Below, piece after piece: positions 1 through 8,168 of a stretch of 64,000 bases of DNA. A program made the translations under genes and the position numbers. Within the stretch, counting starts at the first letter, position 1, and each line of letters starts with the position of its first letter. The stretch is from Desulfitobacterium dehalogenans ATCC 51507 (GTDB lineage Bacteria > Bacillota > Desulfitobacteriia > Desulfitobacteriales > Desulfitobacteriaceae): assembly GCF_000243155.2 (NCBI RefSeq), contig NC_018017.1, positions 1,488,001-1,552,000 of the forward strand, read 5' to 3'. The notes beneath the pieces are model-generated. The model was given only the letters and a program-made list of their open reading frames with translations. It was not told the origin of the DNA and did no database searches.

Positions 1-325
1 CCAACAGTTCGTCTTCGGGGGCCAGAATATCTTCGTCCTTGAACATTAAGACTTCGGTGACACTATCGACGATAACGCCAACCGTACTTTCGGAAATATT
101 AAGAATGATGATTCGGGAATGATCGGTAATCGGTTTCTCCTTAAGGCCGAATTTCTCAGATAAGTTAATAATCGGCGTAACCATTCCTCTGAGATTGATA
201 ATGCCTTTGACATACTCCTGGGCATTTGGAACCTGAGTTATAGTCGTTATTTTAATGATTTCTTTGACCGATTGGATGTTGAAGGCGAACTCCTGATCAT
301 TGAGTTTAAATACGACAACCTGCAT
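1..325 (-). CDS. cheW: CheW-like chemotaxis coupling protein (3' end outside window)
   Basis: The 108 visible residues begin MQVVVFKLNDQEFAFNI and continue with VKEIIKITTITQVPNA, a GIINLRGMVTPIINL stretch and an ILNISESTVGVIVDSV stretch. This is the typical CheW beta-barrel signature that couples chemoreceptors to the CheA kinase. The start ATG at 325 is preceded by a GGAGGGA ribosome-binding site. The C-terminal third lies beyond the window's left edge, so a CheV-type fusion (CheW plus receiver domain) cannot be excluded. It is followed upstream by a c-di-GMP phosphodiesterase gene on the same strand, so the two may share a transcript that links motility and c-di-GMP signalling. Confidence 0.9.
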   Translation of the reverse strand, partial: MQVVVFKLNDQEFAFNIQSVKEIIKITTITQVPNAQEYVKGIINLRGMVTPIINLSEKFGLKEKPITDHSRIIILNISESTVGVIVDSVTEVLMFKDEDILAPEDELL

Positions 326-403
326 GTACGGTATCCCTCCTTTGCTCATAAAAGTCATATTTTGAAGTGAATTTGCATCGCGTGCTTTTGAGTCGGCAGA
401 TAG

Positions 404-1348
404 TCAACTGCTGAAACTAAAGTCAAAGTGTTTTTCTTTAAAAAGTCTCACGCAATGCTCAACAACTTCAGAATCATATTTTTTACCCTTAAAACTGCAG
501 ATTTCCTGAAAGGCAGCCTCGATCCCGAGGGCCGGCCTGTAAGGGCGGTGTGAATTCATAGCTTCGACAACATCTGCCACGGCGAGGATTTTACTTTCAA
601 GCAAGATTTGTGAGGAGGTCAGGCCCTTGGGATACCCTGAGCCATCCAACCGTTCGTGGTGCTGGCTGACGATTTTAGGGATCTTCCAAGGAAGTTTGAA
701 ATCTTTAATAATTTCGTAACCGACTTCCACATGGGTTTGGAGCATCTGATACTCAAGTTGGGTCAACGCCCCCGGTTTGTTCAAAATATCGGTGCCGATA
801 TATATTTTTCCGATATCATGTATCGCAGCAGCCATGGAAAGATTATTGATCGCTTCCACGGAAAGTTTCATCTCCGAGGCAATGGCGCAGGCTAGTTTTT
901 GCGTCCTTTTTTGGTGTCCTGAAGTATAGGGGTCCCGAAATTCACTGATTTTGGAGATGAGGCTGATGGTTTGAGTCAGCATTTCTTCAAGGGTAAAGTT
1001 GCCGTTCTCGCTCTCCTGCCGGACCAAATCGGATTTGGGTAAATCGGTTTGTTCCTGTAGAACCATAAAGCGAATCGTTTGTTCGTTATGCAATAAATTA
1101 TTTGCTGAAGCCATCCCATAGTTTAAGGAGCCGTTTTTTGTTTTGATGGATATGGGCCAGCTGCCTTCTTTTGATAATAATCCCAGCTCAAAAGCCGTTT
1201 TGCCCATGACTTCATGCTTTGGATAACCCAACAGATCAAGAAAGGCTTGATTGACATCGAAGATCCTTCCTGTGTTGGGATCGGCGAATAACATAGGTGC
1301 CAACGATTTGTTGAAAGCAAGGTAATACATTTCGTACATTTCCATCAC
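404..1348 (-). CDS. PAS/HD-GYP domain protein, probable c-di-GMP phosphodiesterase
   Basis: This is a cytoplasmic 314-residue protein. Residues about 1-100 form a PAS-like sensor (FADPNTGRIFDVNQAFLDLLGY). Residues about 125-300 form an HD-GYP domain with the metal-binding HD at about 177-178 (IHDIGK) and the diagnostic HHERLDGSGYP motif at about 229-240. Such domains hydrolyse c-di-GMP. The HDIGK, HHE and DGSGYP elements are all present, so it looks catalytically competent. No membrane segment is seen. The gene lies about 80 bases upstream of the cheW-like gene on the same strand. The ligand of the PAS domain cannot be told from sequence. Confidence 0.9.
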   Translation of the reverse strand: MMEMYEMYYLAFNKSLAPMLFADPNTGRIFDVNQAFLDLLGYPKHEVMGKTAFELGLLSKEGSWPISIKTKNGSLNYGMASANNLLHNEQTIRFMVLQEQTDLPKSDLVRQESENGNFTLEEMLTQTISLISKISEFRDPYTSGHQKRTQKLACAIASEMKLSVEAINNLSMAAAIHDIGKIYIGTDILNKPGALTQLEYQMLQTHVEVGYEIIKDFKLPWKIPKIVSQHHERLDGSGYPKGLTSSQILLESKILAVADVVEAMNSHRPYRPALGIEAAFQEICSFKGKKYDSEVVEHCVRLFKEKHFDFSFSS

Positions 1349-1665
1349 CTTTCCAGAAAAAGCACATACTTTTCCCTAAAAGTTTTCAAAACACACAATT
1401 AGGTTGCATTTATTTGCATTAATAGACAATAAAAGATCTTTTTCGTAACATGATACTATAGCGATCTGATAGAATTATGACAACCCATGTGAAATTGCCT
1501 TAGTACCATGAATTTCGGAAGAATTTTTTTGCGAAGCTTCCTAAAAAAGAGGGAAGCCATGAGTCATTAATTGCTCATGGCTATGCAAAACCAAAGTGTG
1601 ATGCTACGATATAGTGCAGACATCCTTTTAAACTGTATATTTTTGACAACGTCAGACTGATTTGA
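1349..1665. other. divergent intergenic region
   Basis: About 317 bases separate the leftward HD-GYP gene from the rightward kinase gene. The only clear structure is a hairpin with AGCCATGAG and CTCATGGCT arms near 1553-1581. On the minus strand it is followed within a few bases by a run of six T, so it could act as a leftward terminator, although no leftward gene lies to its right. Both divergent promoters should lie here. No convincing -35/-10 pair was picked out. Confidence 0.4.
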
Positions 1666-1668
1666 GTG

Positions 1669-3438
1669 ATGGATTCCAAAGTTAGATTGGAGTTTGTTTC
1701 AGTGAAATTTCATCAGCCGTTAACCTTGTTTTTTGCGATCGTTACAATAGGGGTAATTATCTATGGGTATAGGATGCAAGATGTCGGAATAGTTGTTTTG
1801 GCCATAGAAACCGTTCTTGACCCTGCCGAAAGAATTCAAATGCTGCCCACTATGTCTATTACAGGCATGGGTGTTTTTTTAGGTATATCCAGGTATCGTT
1901 TGTTTCCATGGCTGCCCATGGCAAGAGCAGCAGCAATCGATGCGATTCAGGAAGGGATAATCATCATCGATGAACAGGGCAGAGTCGTTGATAATAATAT
2001 TGCCGTAGACAGGCTTATCTACGACATTATCGGTGTAAAGCGCAATGTAATCGGAAAGAACATCGAGCGGGTGCTCTCTGCCTGGCCCCAATGGCAATCT
2101 GCTTGTAAGAATGTACATGAAGATGAGTTTGAGATTGATCTTTTGACTTGGGGGAAAGCAAGATTCTTCCGGGTAAAAGTGTATCCTCTTCAAGGATATA
2201 ATTTCCGGAAAAACGGAACGGTTTCGGTTCTTACGGATATTACAAACAACAGAATCCGGGCCCAGGACGCCGCTGGTGCAGAATGGGCCGAAGAACAGGT
2301 TGAAAACGAGTTGGAGCTGCTTAAGCAGCAAATGGAGACGATTTTCAGCACGATATCGGACCTGGCATTGTTATCCATTGTGGATCGGAACGGCAATTAC
2401 GTGTTATATAACGAGGCCGTCAAACTCCAATTTGTCGAAGCAGATGCCGATCTCACGATTGGCTCGGCCTTTAGGAAAGGATTGTATTTTTCTGCTTGCG
2501 GAACAGAGATGGACTATTGTGATATCCCGGAGATAAAAGTTCTCAGGGGAGAGAAAGTATCCAAATATCCCTTTATGATGAAGAGGAAAACCGGTGAGAC
2601 TCATTTTCTGTTTAACGGGACTCCTATTTATGATAAAAGAGGAAACGTGACCTATGCTATATTCTTTACCCTGGACATCACAGATCAAATCCTTCGTAAG
2701 CGACTGGCACAGGTGACACAGAATCTGGCAGAGCTTAATATGACAAAGGATAAGCTCATTCAGGCGGTTATCCATGATATCCGCAACCCCATCGCAACCC
2801 TGGTCAGCCTGCTGGAATTGGTTGAGGAAAAGGAACATGACCCTGAATATCACCACCTTTTAACGACAGTGTCGGAACAGGTGAAATATACCTATACCAT
2901 GGTCGAAAATTTGTTGAAGTGGTTTCAACAACAGAAAGAGAACGTAATTCTAAACCCTTCCCTGATCAACTTGTATCGGAACACTCAAAAAGCCATTGAG
3001 ATTTATGCCAAACGAGCGGAAGGGAAGGGGATAGTAGTCAAAAACAGGATCAGAGCCACCATGAATGTCTATGCAGACAGTGATTTGATCGAATTTGTTC
3101 TGCGCAATCTCGTGGACAACGCGCTTAAATATACTGCAAAAGGCGGGACAATCTCCATTCAGGCACACTCATCCGCAACCGATGTGATTATTTCAGTCAC
3201 TGATACCGGAATAGGGATTGACCCGGCAAATTTAAGAACCCTATTTAAGAAACCCACCCTATCAACCCGAGGAACAGAAGGTGAAAAGGGTTCAGGACTG
3301 GGACTTATGCTCTGTAAAGAATTCGTGCAGAGTCACGGCGGGGAGATATGGGTTGAGAGTGAACCGGGAAAAGGAAGCACGTTTAGTTTTTCTCTCTCAA
3401 CATCCGGAAAATCAATTCTTGTAGGGGGAGAAGAATGA
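1669..3438 (+). CDS. membrane-linked PAS histidine kinase
   Basis: This is a sensor kinase of about 589 residues. The N-terminus has one clear hydrophobic segment (LTLFFAIVTIGVIIYGY) and a second, shorter one. It then runs into GVFLGISRYRLFPWLPMARAA, the sequence that normally ends the seven-TM sensor of HisKA_7TM kinases, so the 7TM module appears shortened. Two PAS-like domains follow (about 85-185 and 220-350). The H box HDIRNPIA is at about 369, the N box DNALKYT at about 483, then G1 DTGIGID and G2 GSGLGL. The stop overlaps the next gene's ATG by four bases, marking the cognate regulator. GTG at 1666 is an alternative start directly before the ATG at 1669. Confidence 0.88.
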   Translation: MDSKVRLEFVSVKFHQPLTLFFAIVTIGVIIYGYRMQDVGIVVLAIETVLDPAERIQMLPTMSITGMGVFLGISRYRLFPWLPMARAAAIDAIQEGIIIIDEQGRVVDNNIAVDRLIYDIIGVKRNVIGKNIERVLSAWPQWQSACKNVHEDEFEIDLLTWGKARFFRVKVYPLQGYNFRKNGTVSVLTDITNNRIRAQDAAGAEWAEEQVENELELLKQQMETIFSTISDLALLSIVDRNGNYVLYNEAVKLQFVEADADLTIGSAFRKGLYFSACGTEMDYCDIPEIKVLRGEKVSKYPFMMKRKTGETHFLFNGTPIYDKRGNVTYAIFFTLDITDQILRKRLAQVTQNLAELNMTKDKLIQAVIHDIRNPIATLVSLLELVEEKEHDPEYHHLLTTVSEQVKYTYTMVENLLKWFQQQKENVILNPSLINLYRNTQKAIEIYAKRAEGKGIVVKNRIRATMNVYADSDLIEFVLRNLVDNALKYTAKGGTISIQAHSSATDVIISVTDTGIGIDPANLRTLFKKPTLSTRGTEGEKGSGLGLMLCKEFVQSHGGEIWVESEPGKGSTFSFSLSTSGKSILVGGEE

Positions 3439-4565
3439 AGGCAATTCTTATCGACGATGATAAACCTACGTTGTTTATTCTGAACAAAATGCTGGCTAGG
3501 ATCCCCAGGGTGGAGGTCGTAGGTGAATTCCTGAGCGCAGGAGATGCTTATCATTTTCTTAAGAACAATCCTGTGGATCTGGCCTTTGTGGATATCAGAA
3601 TGCCGGAGGAAAGCGGACTTGATTTTGCATGGAGAATCCTGGCGGAATTCCCAGACCTGTATGTGGTTTTTTTGACCGCCTATAAAGATTATGCCCTGGA
3701 GGCCTTTGAAGTCCAGGCCTTTGACTATATCGTCAAGCCGGTCCAACTGGAAAGGCTTGAAAGGACGGTAAGCCGCGCCCTGCAGCGCAAGGCTTCCGAG
3801 ATTTCCTCGCTGAAACCTGTTCAACATTCTAATGTCCTATCCGTCTATTGTTTAGGTGGACTGGATCTTAGAAATACTAACCATGACTTTGTGATGATTA
3901 ATTCATCCAAAGGGCAGGAGTTATTTGCCTATCTTTTAATCAACCGAGAAAGATTGACCTCCAAATGGAGAATCATGGAAGATGTTTTTCATGGCATGTC
4001 CCCTCAGAATGCGGAAACCTACCTTAATACCACCGTCTATAAATTACGAAAAGTATTAGAGCAATATGGAAAACGATCAGCCATCGTGGTCTCCAATGAG
4101 AGCTATGTCATGGAAACGAAGGATTTCTATATTGATTTCATCGAGTTCGAAAACAAAGTGCGTACCCTGCAGAGGATCACGGAGGCTAATCTCGAAGAAG
4201 CCATCCAAGCGGTTAACTTGTTTGCCGGAGAACTTTTTGGAGATAAGGATTACCAATGGTCCTTAGCAGAAAAAGAGAGATTATGGGATATTTATTGCAG
4301 CTTTGCTAAAAAGCTGGGCCGATACCTTTTGGAGAATCGGAATTTGACCTTAGCGCTGCAAGTCTTTAAAAAACTTGTGGCCATAAATGAACTGGATGAA
4401 GAGTCCCACTGCTTTTTGATGCAAGTTTACGCTGCGCAGAACGACCTGCCCGCGCTTATTAGGCATTATGATCGTTATGTCCAACTCCTGCAGCGGGAGT
4501 TGGCAATCTCACCAAGCAATTGGACGGCACAGTTGTTTCTAAGCCTAAAGAAATCCCTTCTGTAA
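3435..4565 (+). CDS. response regulator with receiver, winged helix and BTAD domains (SARP-like)
   Basis: This 376-residue regulator has an N-terminal CheY-like receiver with acidic pocket IDDD, phospho-acceptor D53 in FVDIRMP, the threonine in LTAY and the lysine in IVKPV. A winged-helix DNA-binding domain follows at about 130-225 (ETYLNTTVYKLRKVLEQ). A bacterial transcriptional activator domain made of helical repeats follows at about 235-370. The receiver-wHTH-BTAD order is known in Firmicutes. The ATGA overlap with the preceding kinase gene shows translational coupling and pairs the two as one system. Target genes are unknown. No obvious regulated partner lies immediately downstream. Confidence 0.9.
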   Translation: MKAILIDDDKPTLFILNKMLARIPRVEVVGEFLSAGDAYHFLKNNPVDLAFVDIRMPEESGLDFAWRILAEFPDLYVVFLTAYKDYALEAFEVQAFDYIVKPVQLERLERTVSRALQRKASEISSLKPVQHSNVLSVYCLGGLDLRNTNHDFVMINSSKGQELFAYLLINRERLTSKWRIMEDVFHGMSPQNAETYLNTTVYKLRKVLEQYGKRSAIVVSNESYVMETKDFYIDFIEFENKVRTLQRITEANLEEAIQAVNLFAGELFGDKDYQWSLAEKERLWDIYCSFAKKLGRYLLENRNLTLALQVFKKLVAINELDEESHCFLMQVYAAQNDLPALIRHYDRYVQLLQRELAISPSNWTAQLFLSLKKSLL

Positions 4566-4741
4566 AGGCTCAGTCTGGAAGAAAGCCTGAAACTGATGGA
4601 ATTCAAGGGAGCTATCTGAGAAGAATAGTCAATCCTGTATCATGGTTACAGACGAATTGAATAAGATTGCTTCTGATGCACACCTGTCCGGAGGCCCGGC
4701 ATATTCTATAGCGTAGTCTGAAAAAGACATGCCGGATAAGG

Positions 4742-5581
4742 ATGGGTCATAATATGAGTGATGTAATATCCGCCCGGACGCCTGGGCAAATCGCGTCCGA
4801 GATTAATCTGATTAAGGAACAAAGCGGTCAAATGCTGCTGGTCAATGCCGTCGAGATTGGGCGGCGTCTGACGGAGGCCAAGAAATTGGTACCCCATGGG
4901 GAGTGGATCAACTGGCTTAAGGAATCAGTCAGTTATTCCCGCAGCACGGCGGCCAGACTGATGAAAACCTACCGGGAATACGGTCCCAAACTTACCTCAC
5001 CCGATGGAGAAGACAGTTCAAATGTTGCAGCGCTGCATCATTTGGGCTATATGCAGGGACTCATCCTCTTTGGAGTCCCGGATGAAGAACGGGAGCAATT
5101 TGTGGCAGACAACGGGGTGGAAACTATGTCCGCCCGCGAATTGCAGCAGACCGTCAAAGAAAGGAAGCAGGCGTCTGAGGAAAATGACCAAAACAGCGAA
5201 GCCAGCCCGGGGACAGCGAAGATTCAGGAGCCTTGGAATGGACTGGAAACTGGCAAGCAACAAGAGTTGGAAAGGGCCGCGGAACCGATTCCAGTCGTAA
5301 CGAAAGTCATCATGCCGAAACCTGTGCGGCCTGCCGAAAGTGTTCATCCCGACAGCGAGAGGTACGATACCCAATACGCTATGCACCGTGATAACATCCT
5401 CAACGCTTACGCAGAGTTGCTGAAAACCCTTGTCGCCCTGGACAGAACAGACCCGGTGAAGAAGGAAAGAAACAGAAAAGAGGCCTTGAAGATCGCGACC
5501 AACATGGCGACGACGCTGAAGGAGTATCCGCCCAGGATTAAGACGAATTTGAAGATTCATGGGAACACTACGCTTCCTTAA
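4742..5581 (+). CDS. DUF3102 family protein
   Basis: The protein has up to 279 residues. The N-terminal half carries the DUF3102 signature: EINLIKEQSGQMLLVNAVEIG, then HGEWINWLKESVSYS, then RSTAARLMKTYREYG. The family is common in clostridia and resembles KorB/ParB-like DNA-binding regions with a helix-turn-helix feel, but its function is not established. The middle is acidic and low in complexity; the C-terminus is helical and basic. ATG at 4754 is an alternative start, and neither start has a strong ribosome-binding site. A decayed paralogue lies at about 40060. A bidirectional terminator follows the gene. Confidence 0.8.
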   Translation: MGHNMSDVISARTPGQIASEINLIKEQSGQMLLVNAVEIGRRLTEAKKLVPHGEWINWLKESVSYSRSTAARLMKTYREYGPKLTSPDGEDSSNVAALHHLGYMQGLILFGVPDEEREQFVADNGVETMSARELQQTVKERKQASEENDQNSEASPGTAKIQEPWNGLETGKQQELERAAEPIPVVTKVIMPKPVRPAESVHPDSERYDTQYAMHRDNILNAYAELLKTLVALDRTDPVKKERNRKEALKIATNMATTLKEYPPRIKTNLKIHGNTTLP

Positions 5582-5620
5582 TGTAAAACAGTTCGAGTCC
5601 CATTATCTCCACAGTAAATG

Positions 5621-5678
5621 AAAGACGGTATGAGACCTGAACATTTTGATGAAATGTACAGATTCATACCGTCTTTTT
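5621..5678. terminator. bidirectional terminator between convergent genes
   Basis: Thirteen-base arms AAAGACGGTATGA and TCATACCGTCTTT end in a T run on the + strand and have the matching A run on the other side. The hairpin sits between the DUF3102 gene and the leftward DUF2325 gene. Confidence 0.85.
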
Positions 5679-5710
5679 ATGCTCAAACCGAGAACATGAT
5701 TAAAAATCCA

Positions 5711-6232
5711 TTAATGAGCCGCTAATCGCTTGTTTAATTCTTCAGCTATTTCAAATTCGACTAAATCCATATTTGTTTTACCAATATAACCTGCCGGAAT
5801 ATCATTCGCTCTGATGAAATCGACGGTTTTATAGTAGGTTTTGTGGCTCATATATCTTGAATAGAAGAGAACAAAATCCACCTCACCAAAACTTCTCAGT
5901 TCAATCTTGTCATTAAAGCCATCTACGGTAAGAATGGTGGGGAATTTAGCCTTTAACCGTTTTCTCCAACTTGGGGTCCCGCCGATGATTAAGAGCTTCT
6001 TGTTGGCGATAAACCTCGATAGATCCAATGAGGTATCTGTGGGTGAATAATCGTTCTTAAGATCGATGAAAAACTCCCGAAGCTGAAAAAGTTCCTCTCT
6101 ATTTTTCATTTCAGTATCCAGGTTTATTTTAAGTCTGTCGATCTCCTTATTTAACTCATTGATTTGTGCTTCATAAAATCTGCTTTGCTCTGATAAGGTA
6201 TCCTGAAAATTCTTAACGCTTTCAAAAAACAT
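5711..6232 (-). CDS. coiled-coil protein with DUF2325 domain
   Basis: This protein has 173 residues. Residues 1-55 are a charged heptad-like coiled coil (INELNKEIDRLKINLDTEMK). Residues about 78-170 form a DUF2325 domain: KKLLIIGGTPSWRKRLKAKF, then VDFVLFYSRYMSHKTYYKT. This is a Rossmann-like fold widespread in anaerobic Firmicutes, of unknown biochemical function. No helicase or other catalytic motif is present. It lies 9 bases downstream of a 51-residue TTG-started reading frame on the same strand, so the two probably form an operon. Confidence 0.8.
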   Translation of the reverse strand: MFFESVKNFQDTLSEQSRFYEAQINELNKEIDRLKINLDTEMKNREELFQLREFFIDLKNDYSPTDTSLDLSRFIANKKLLIIGGTPSWRKRLKAKFPTILTVDGFNDKIELRSFGEVDFVLFYSRYMSHKTYYKTVDFIRANDIPAGYIGKTNMDLVEFEIAEELNKRLAAH

Positions 6233-6241
6233 TAATTTATT

Positions 6242-6397
6242 CTAATTATAGATTGAAGCTATATCTTTTCTCATTTCCTTATTTAAAGACAATCCGACAG
6301 AAACAATGGCCATGAAATATTTTTCAGCATCATTGAGGTTTATATCATAATTCTCCGCAAAAAATTCCATGACTTGTTTCATTTTTATACTTGCCAA
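6242..6397 (-). CDS. small 51-residue protein with TTG start, upstream of DUF2325 gene
   Basis: The frame starts at a TTG at 6397 placed nine bases after AGGTGG, a good ribosome-binding site. It reads through MKQVMEFFAENYDINLNDAE and ends KDIASIYN. It is largely helical with no membrane segment and no metal motif. Start site, spacing and tight linkage to the DUF2325 gene (nine bases) support translation. No family was recognised. It may be a partner of the DUF2325 protein. Confidence 0.6.
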   Translation of the reverse strand: MASIKMKQVMEFFAENYDINLNDAEKYFMAIVSVGLSLNKEMRKDIASIYN

Positions 6398-6439
6398 TGA
6401 AGTTCACCACCTAACAATTATAAAATTTATAAAAAAATA

Positions 6440-6468
6440 ATGGCTCCGCCAATAGAAAGCGGAGCCAT
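6440..6468 (-). terminator. hairpin terminator, leftward
   Basis: Ten-base perfect arms ATGGCTCCGC and GCGGAGCCAT are followed on the minus strand by a T-rich stretch (TATTATTTTTTT). The hairpin would stop transcription arriving from 6.5-6.8 kb before the small gene at 6397. Confidence 0.7.
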
Positions 6469-6895
6469 AACTGATTTTAGATACAGTTGGCTTTAATCCA
6501 CCTCCTTTTCAAACGTGAAGGCATACCTGTTTCCAAGTATACCCCGAGGGCCTAGACCCTGTCCGGTGTCCATAGAATTGTTCTTTAGGTTCATTCCGGC
6601 TCGGAGATCGTTTTTCAGTTTTTAATCTAAATTTACCGTCAAAACCAGCGCGATTGACTGGTATCCGATTAGTTCGGGAATATTCAACTAAATGTAGACG
6701 TTTGTTTTGTTTGTTTGTGTTAGTGTTGGTGAGAAGATGAGGTTTGTGAATGTTGTTGTAGAACCAACATAAACATAATTTAAAGTCTTCCAATGATATT
6801 ATACTGCACACCATTCCTGTTTATCAATGTTTTTGTTGGTTTCTGGAGTAAGTGGTTTGGCTTTCGCTGATTAACCCATGCGTCGATGTAGAAAA
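6469..6895. other. gene-poor interval
   Basis: No convincing gene is seen. A minus-strand frame at 6509-6814 could encode about 100 residues (GFDGKFRLKTEKRSPSRNEP region), but it has no ribosome-binding site and matches no family I know. The terminator at 6440 suggests that leftward transcription does cross this interval, so a short RNA or an eroded gene is possible. Confidence 0.4.
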
Positions 6896-6944
6896 GCCCC
6901 GTTGTTCATCGACCAAGACCGACTGACGATGAGATAAACGGGGC
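6896..6944. terminator. hairpin terminator after the alpha/beta hydrolase gene
   Basis: Arms GCCCCGTT and AACGGGGC are extended by imperfect pairing inside. The leftward side ends in TTTTC and the rightward side in CTATTTTTT. It lies ten bases beyond the stop of the leftward hydrolase gene. Confidence 0.65.
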
Positions 6945-6953
6945 ATCTATTTT

Positions 6954-7886
6954 TTATTGGCTCAATATCCACTCTGCAATATCCGCCCAAACCTCTGCAG
7001 ACACTTTTTGAGGGATTTTGTACTCTTTTTTGAAATCCTTGACCCTGCCGTAAACCGACTTCATAAACAGGTGGTTCAGTCCGGGGTAAAGCTTGAAAGA
7101 GATATTAGGTTTATCGATGCAGATTTGCTGATAGAGTGCGAAATCCTTTTCCGTGGAGACCTGAAAATCTTTGTCACCCTGTAAAATTAGAACGGGCTTT
7201 TCCGTCTTGGAAAGGTAATCTGCAGCAGGATGGGCATCCATCTCCTTAAAATACCATGCATAGGTTTTGCCAAAAACCTTCATCTGTTTTGCTTCTTCTT
7301 CATTCATACCGGCGATGGCAGCGAATTTGGCTTTGAGCCCTGTGATTTGCTTATTCGCGATTCTTTGCAGCAACTTTGGGAGTTGGCCGAGCATATCTTC
7401 GTTTTGGCTCAACAAAATATCGCTAAAAAGGCGCGGCGAGCCTGCGCATATGATGATACCCGCGAAATCGCCGCCCTCCGCGTCAATACGCGGCGCGAGC
7501 ATACCTCCGAGGCTGTGACCCAAAATATATACCTGGTCGGGGTCAATTCTGCCGTCATTTTTAAGCAGTTCGGCGGCAAGAATGGCGTCCTCTATGGTCT
7601 CGCTTTTCACAGTCACATCGCCGGGGCTTGCTTTCAGCATCTGTTTTCCGTAAATCTTTGTGCGTTTGTCATAGCGGAGTACGGCGATTCCTTTAGTGGA
7701 CAGCCCTTCGGCAATATCGCGAAACGGCTTATTCGCGCCGATGCTTTCATCCATATCCGCAGGACCGGAGCCATGCACCAGTACCACAGCTGGAACCCGT
7801 GAAGAACAATTATCCGGCAACGACAAAATCCCATTCAAAGGGTATTTTGTTCCTCTGCCAATGATTATTTTTTCATTCATATCCAT
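6954..7886 (-). CDS. alpha/beta hydrolase (serine hydrolase, S9/dienelactone-hydrolase-like)
   Basis: This 310-residue soluble hydrolase has oxyanion motif VLVHGSGPADMDES, nucleophile elbow GHSLGGM at about 148, acid residue in LQGDKDFQV and catalytic histidine in PGLNHLF. The pattern fits the esterase/peptidase group often annotated as 'alpha/beta hydrolase family' with a KYPLNGILSLP N-terminus. The substrate is unknown. No signal peptide is seen, so it should act in the cytoplasm. It is monocistronic, with its own terminator downstream. Confidence 0.88.
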   Translation of the reverse strand: MDMNEKIIIGRGTKYPLNGILSLPDNCSSRVPAVVLVHGSGPADMDESIGANKPFRDIAEGLSTKGIAVLRYDKRTKIYGKQMLKASPGDVTVKSETIEDAILAAELLKNDGRIDPDQVYILGHSLGGMLAPRIDAEGGDFAGIIICAGSPRLFSDILLSQNEDMLGQLPKLLQRIANKQITGLKAKFAAIAGMNEEEAKQMKVFGKTYAWYFKEMDAHPAADYLSKTEKPVLILQGDKDFQVSTEKDFALYQQICIDKPNISFKLYPGLNHLFMKSVYGRVKDFKKEYKIPQKVSAEVWADIAEWILSQ

Positions 7887-8064
7887 AACCTCCGATTAGA
7901 TAAAGAATGGCGCTATTACAGCGGAATGAGTTTAAACTTAATACCTTCCTATAAACTCCTCCATTTTTTTGGCCTGATATAAAACCGTTTCTTAGGCAAG
8001 TTGAACATCGTCGCTTTCTGCCTGAATCCGGGAAAAATCAACTACAAGGAAACACTATAAAATA

Positions 8065-8094
8065 ACACAGTTCTCCATGTAGGATGAACTGTGT
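8065..8094 (-). terminator. terminator after the PEP-synthase-like gene
   Basis: Arms ACACAGTTC and GAACTGTGT, followed on the minus strand by TTATTTTATAG. It lies about 75 bases past the stop of the leftward PEP-utilising gene. Confidence 0.7.
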
Positions 8095-8168
8095 TTTAAA
8101 ATAGTATACTGGGCAAAAATACAACGAATCAAGAAAAATGGTTATGTACTAATGGATAATCACTGCTA

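Noticed and set aside
5018-5560. 180-residue minus-strand reading frame
   Set aside because: Antisense to the DUF3102 gene without start signal.
6509-6814. 101-residue minus-strand reading frame between terminators
   Set aside because: No ribosome-binding site and no family resemblance; kept only as an unexplained interval.
7230-7802. 190-residue plus-strand reading frame
   Set aside because: Antisense to the alpha/beta hydrolase, which has all catalytic motifs.
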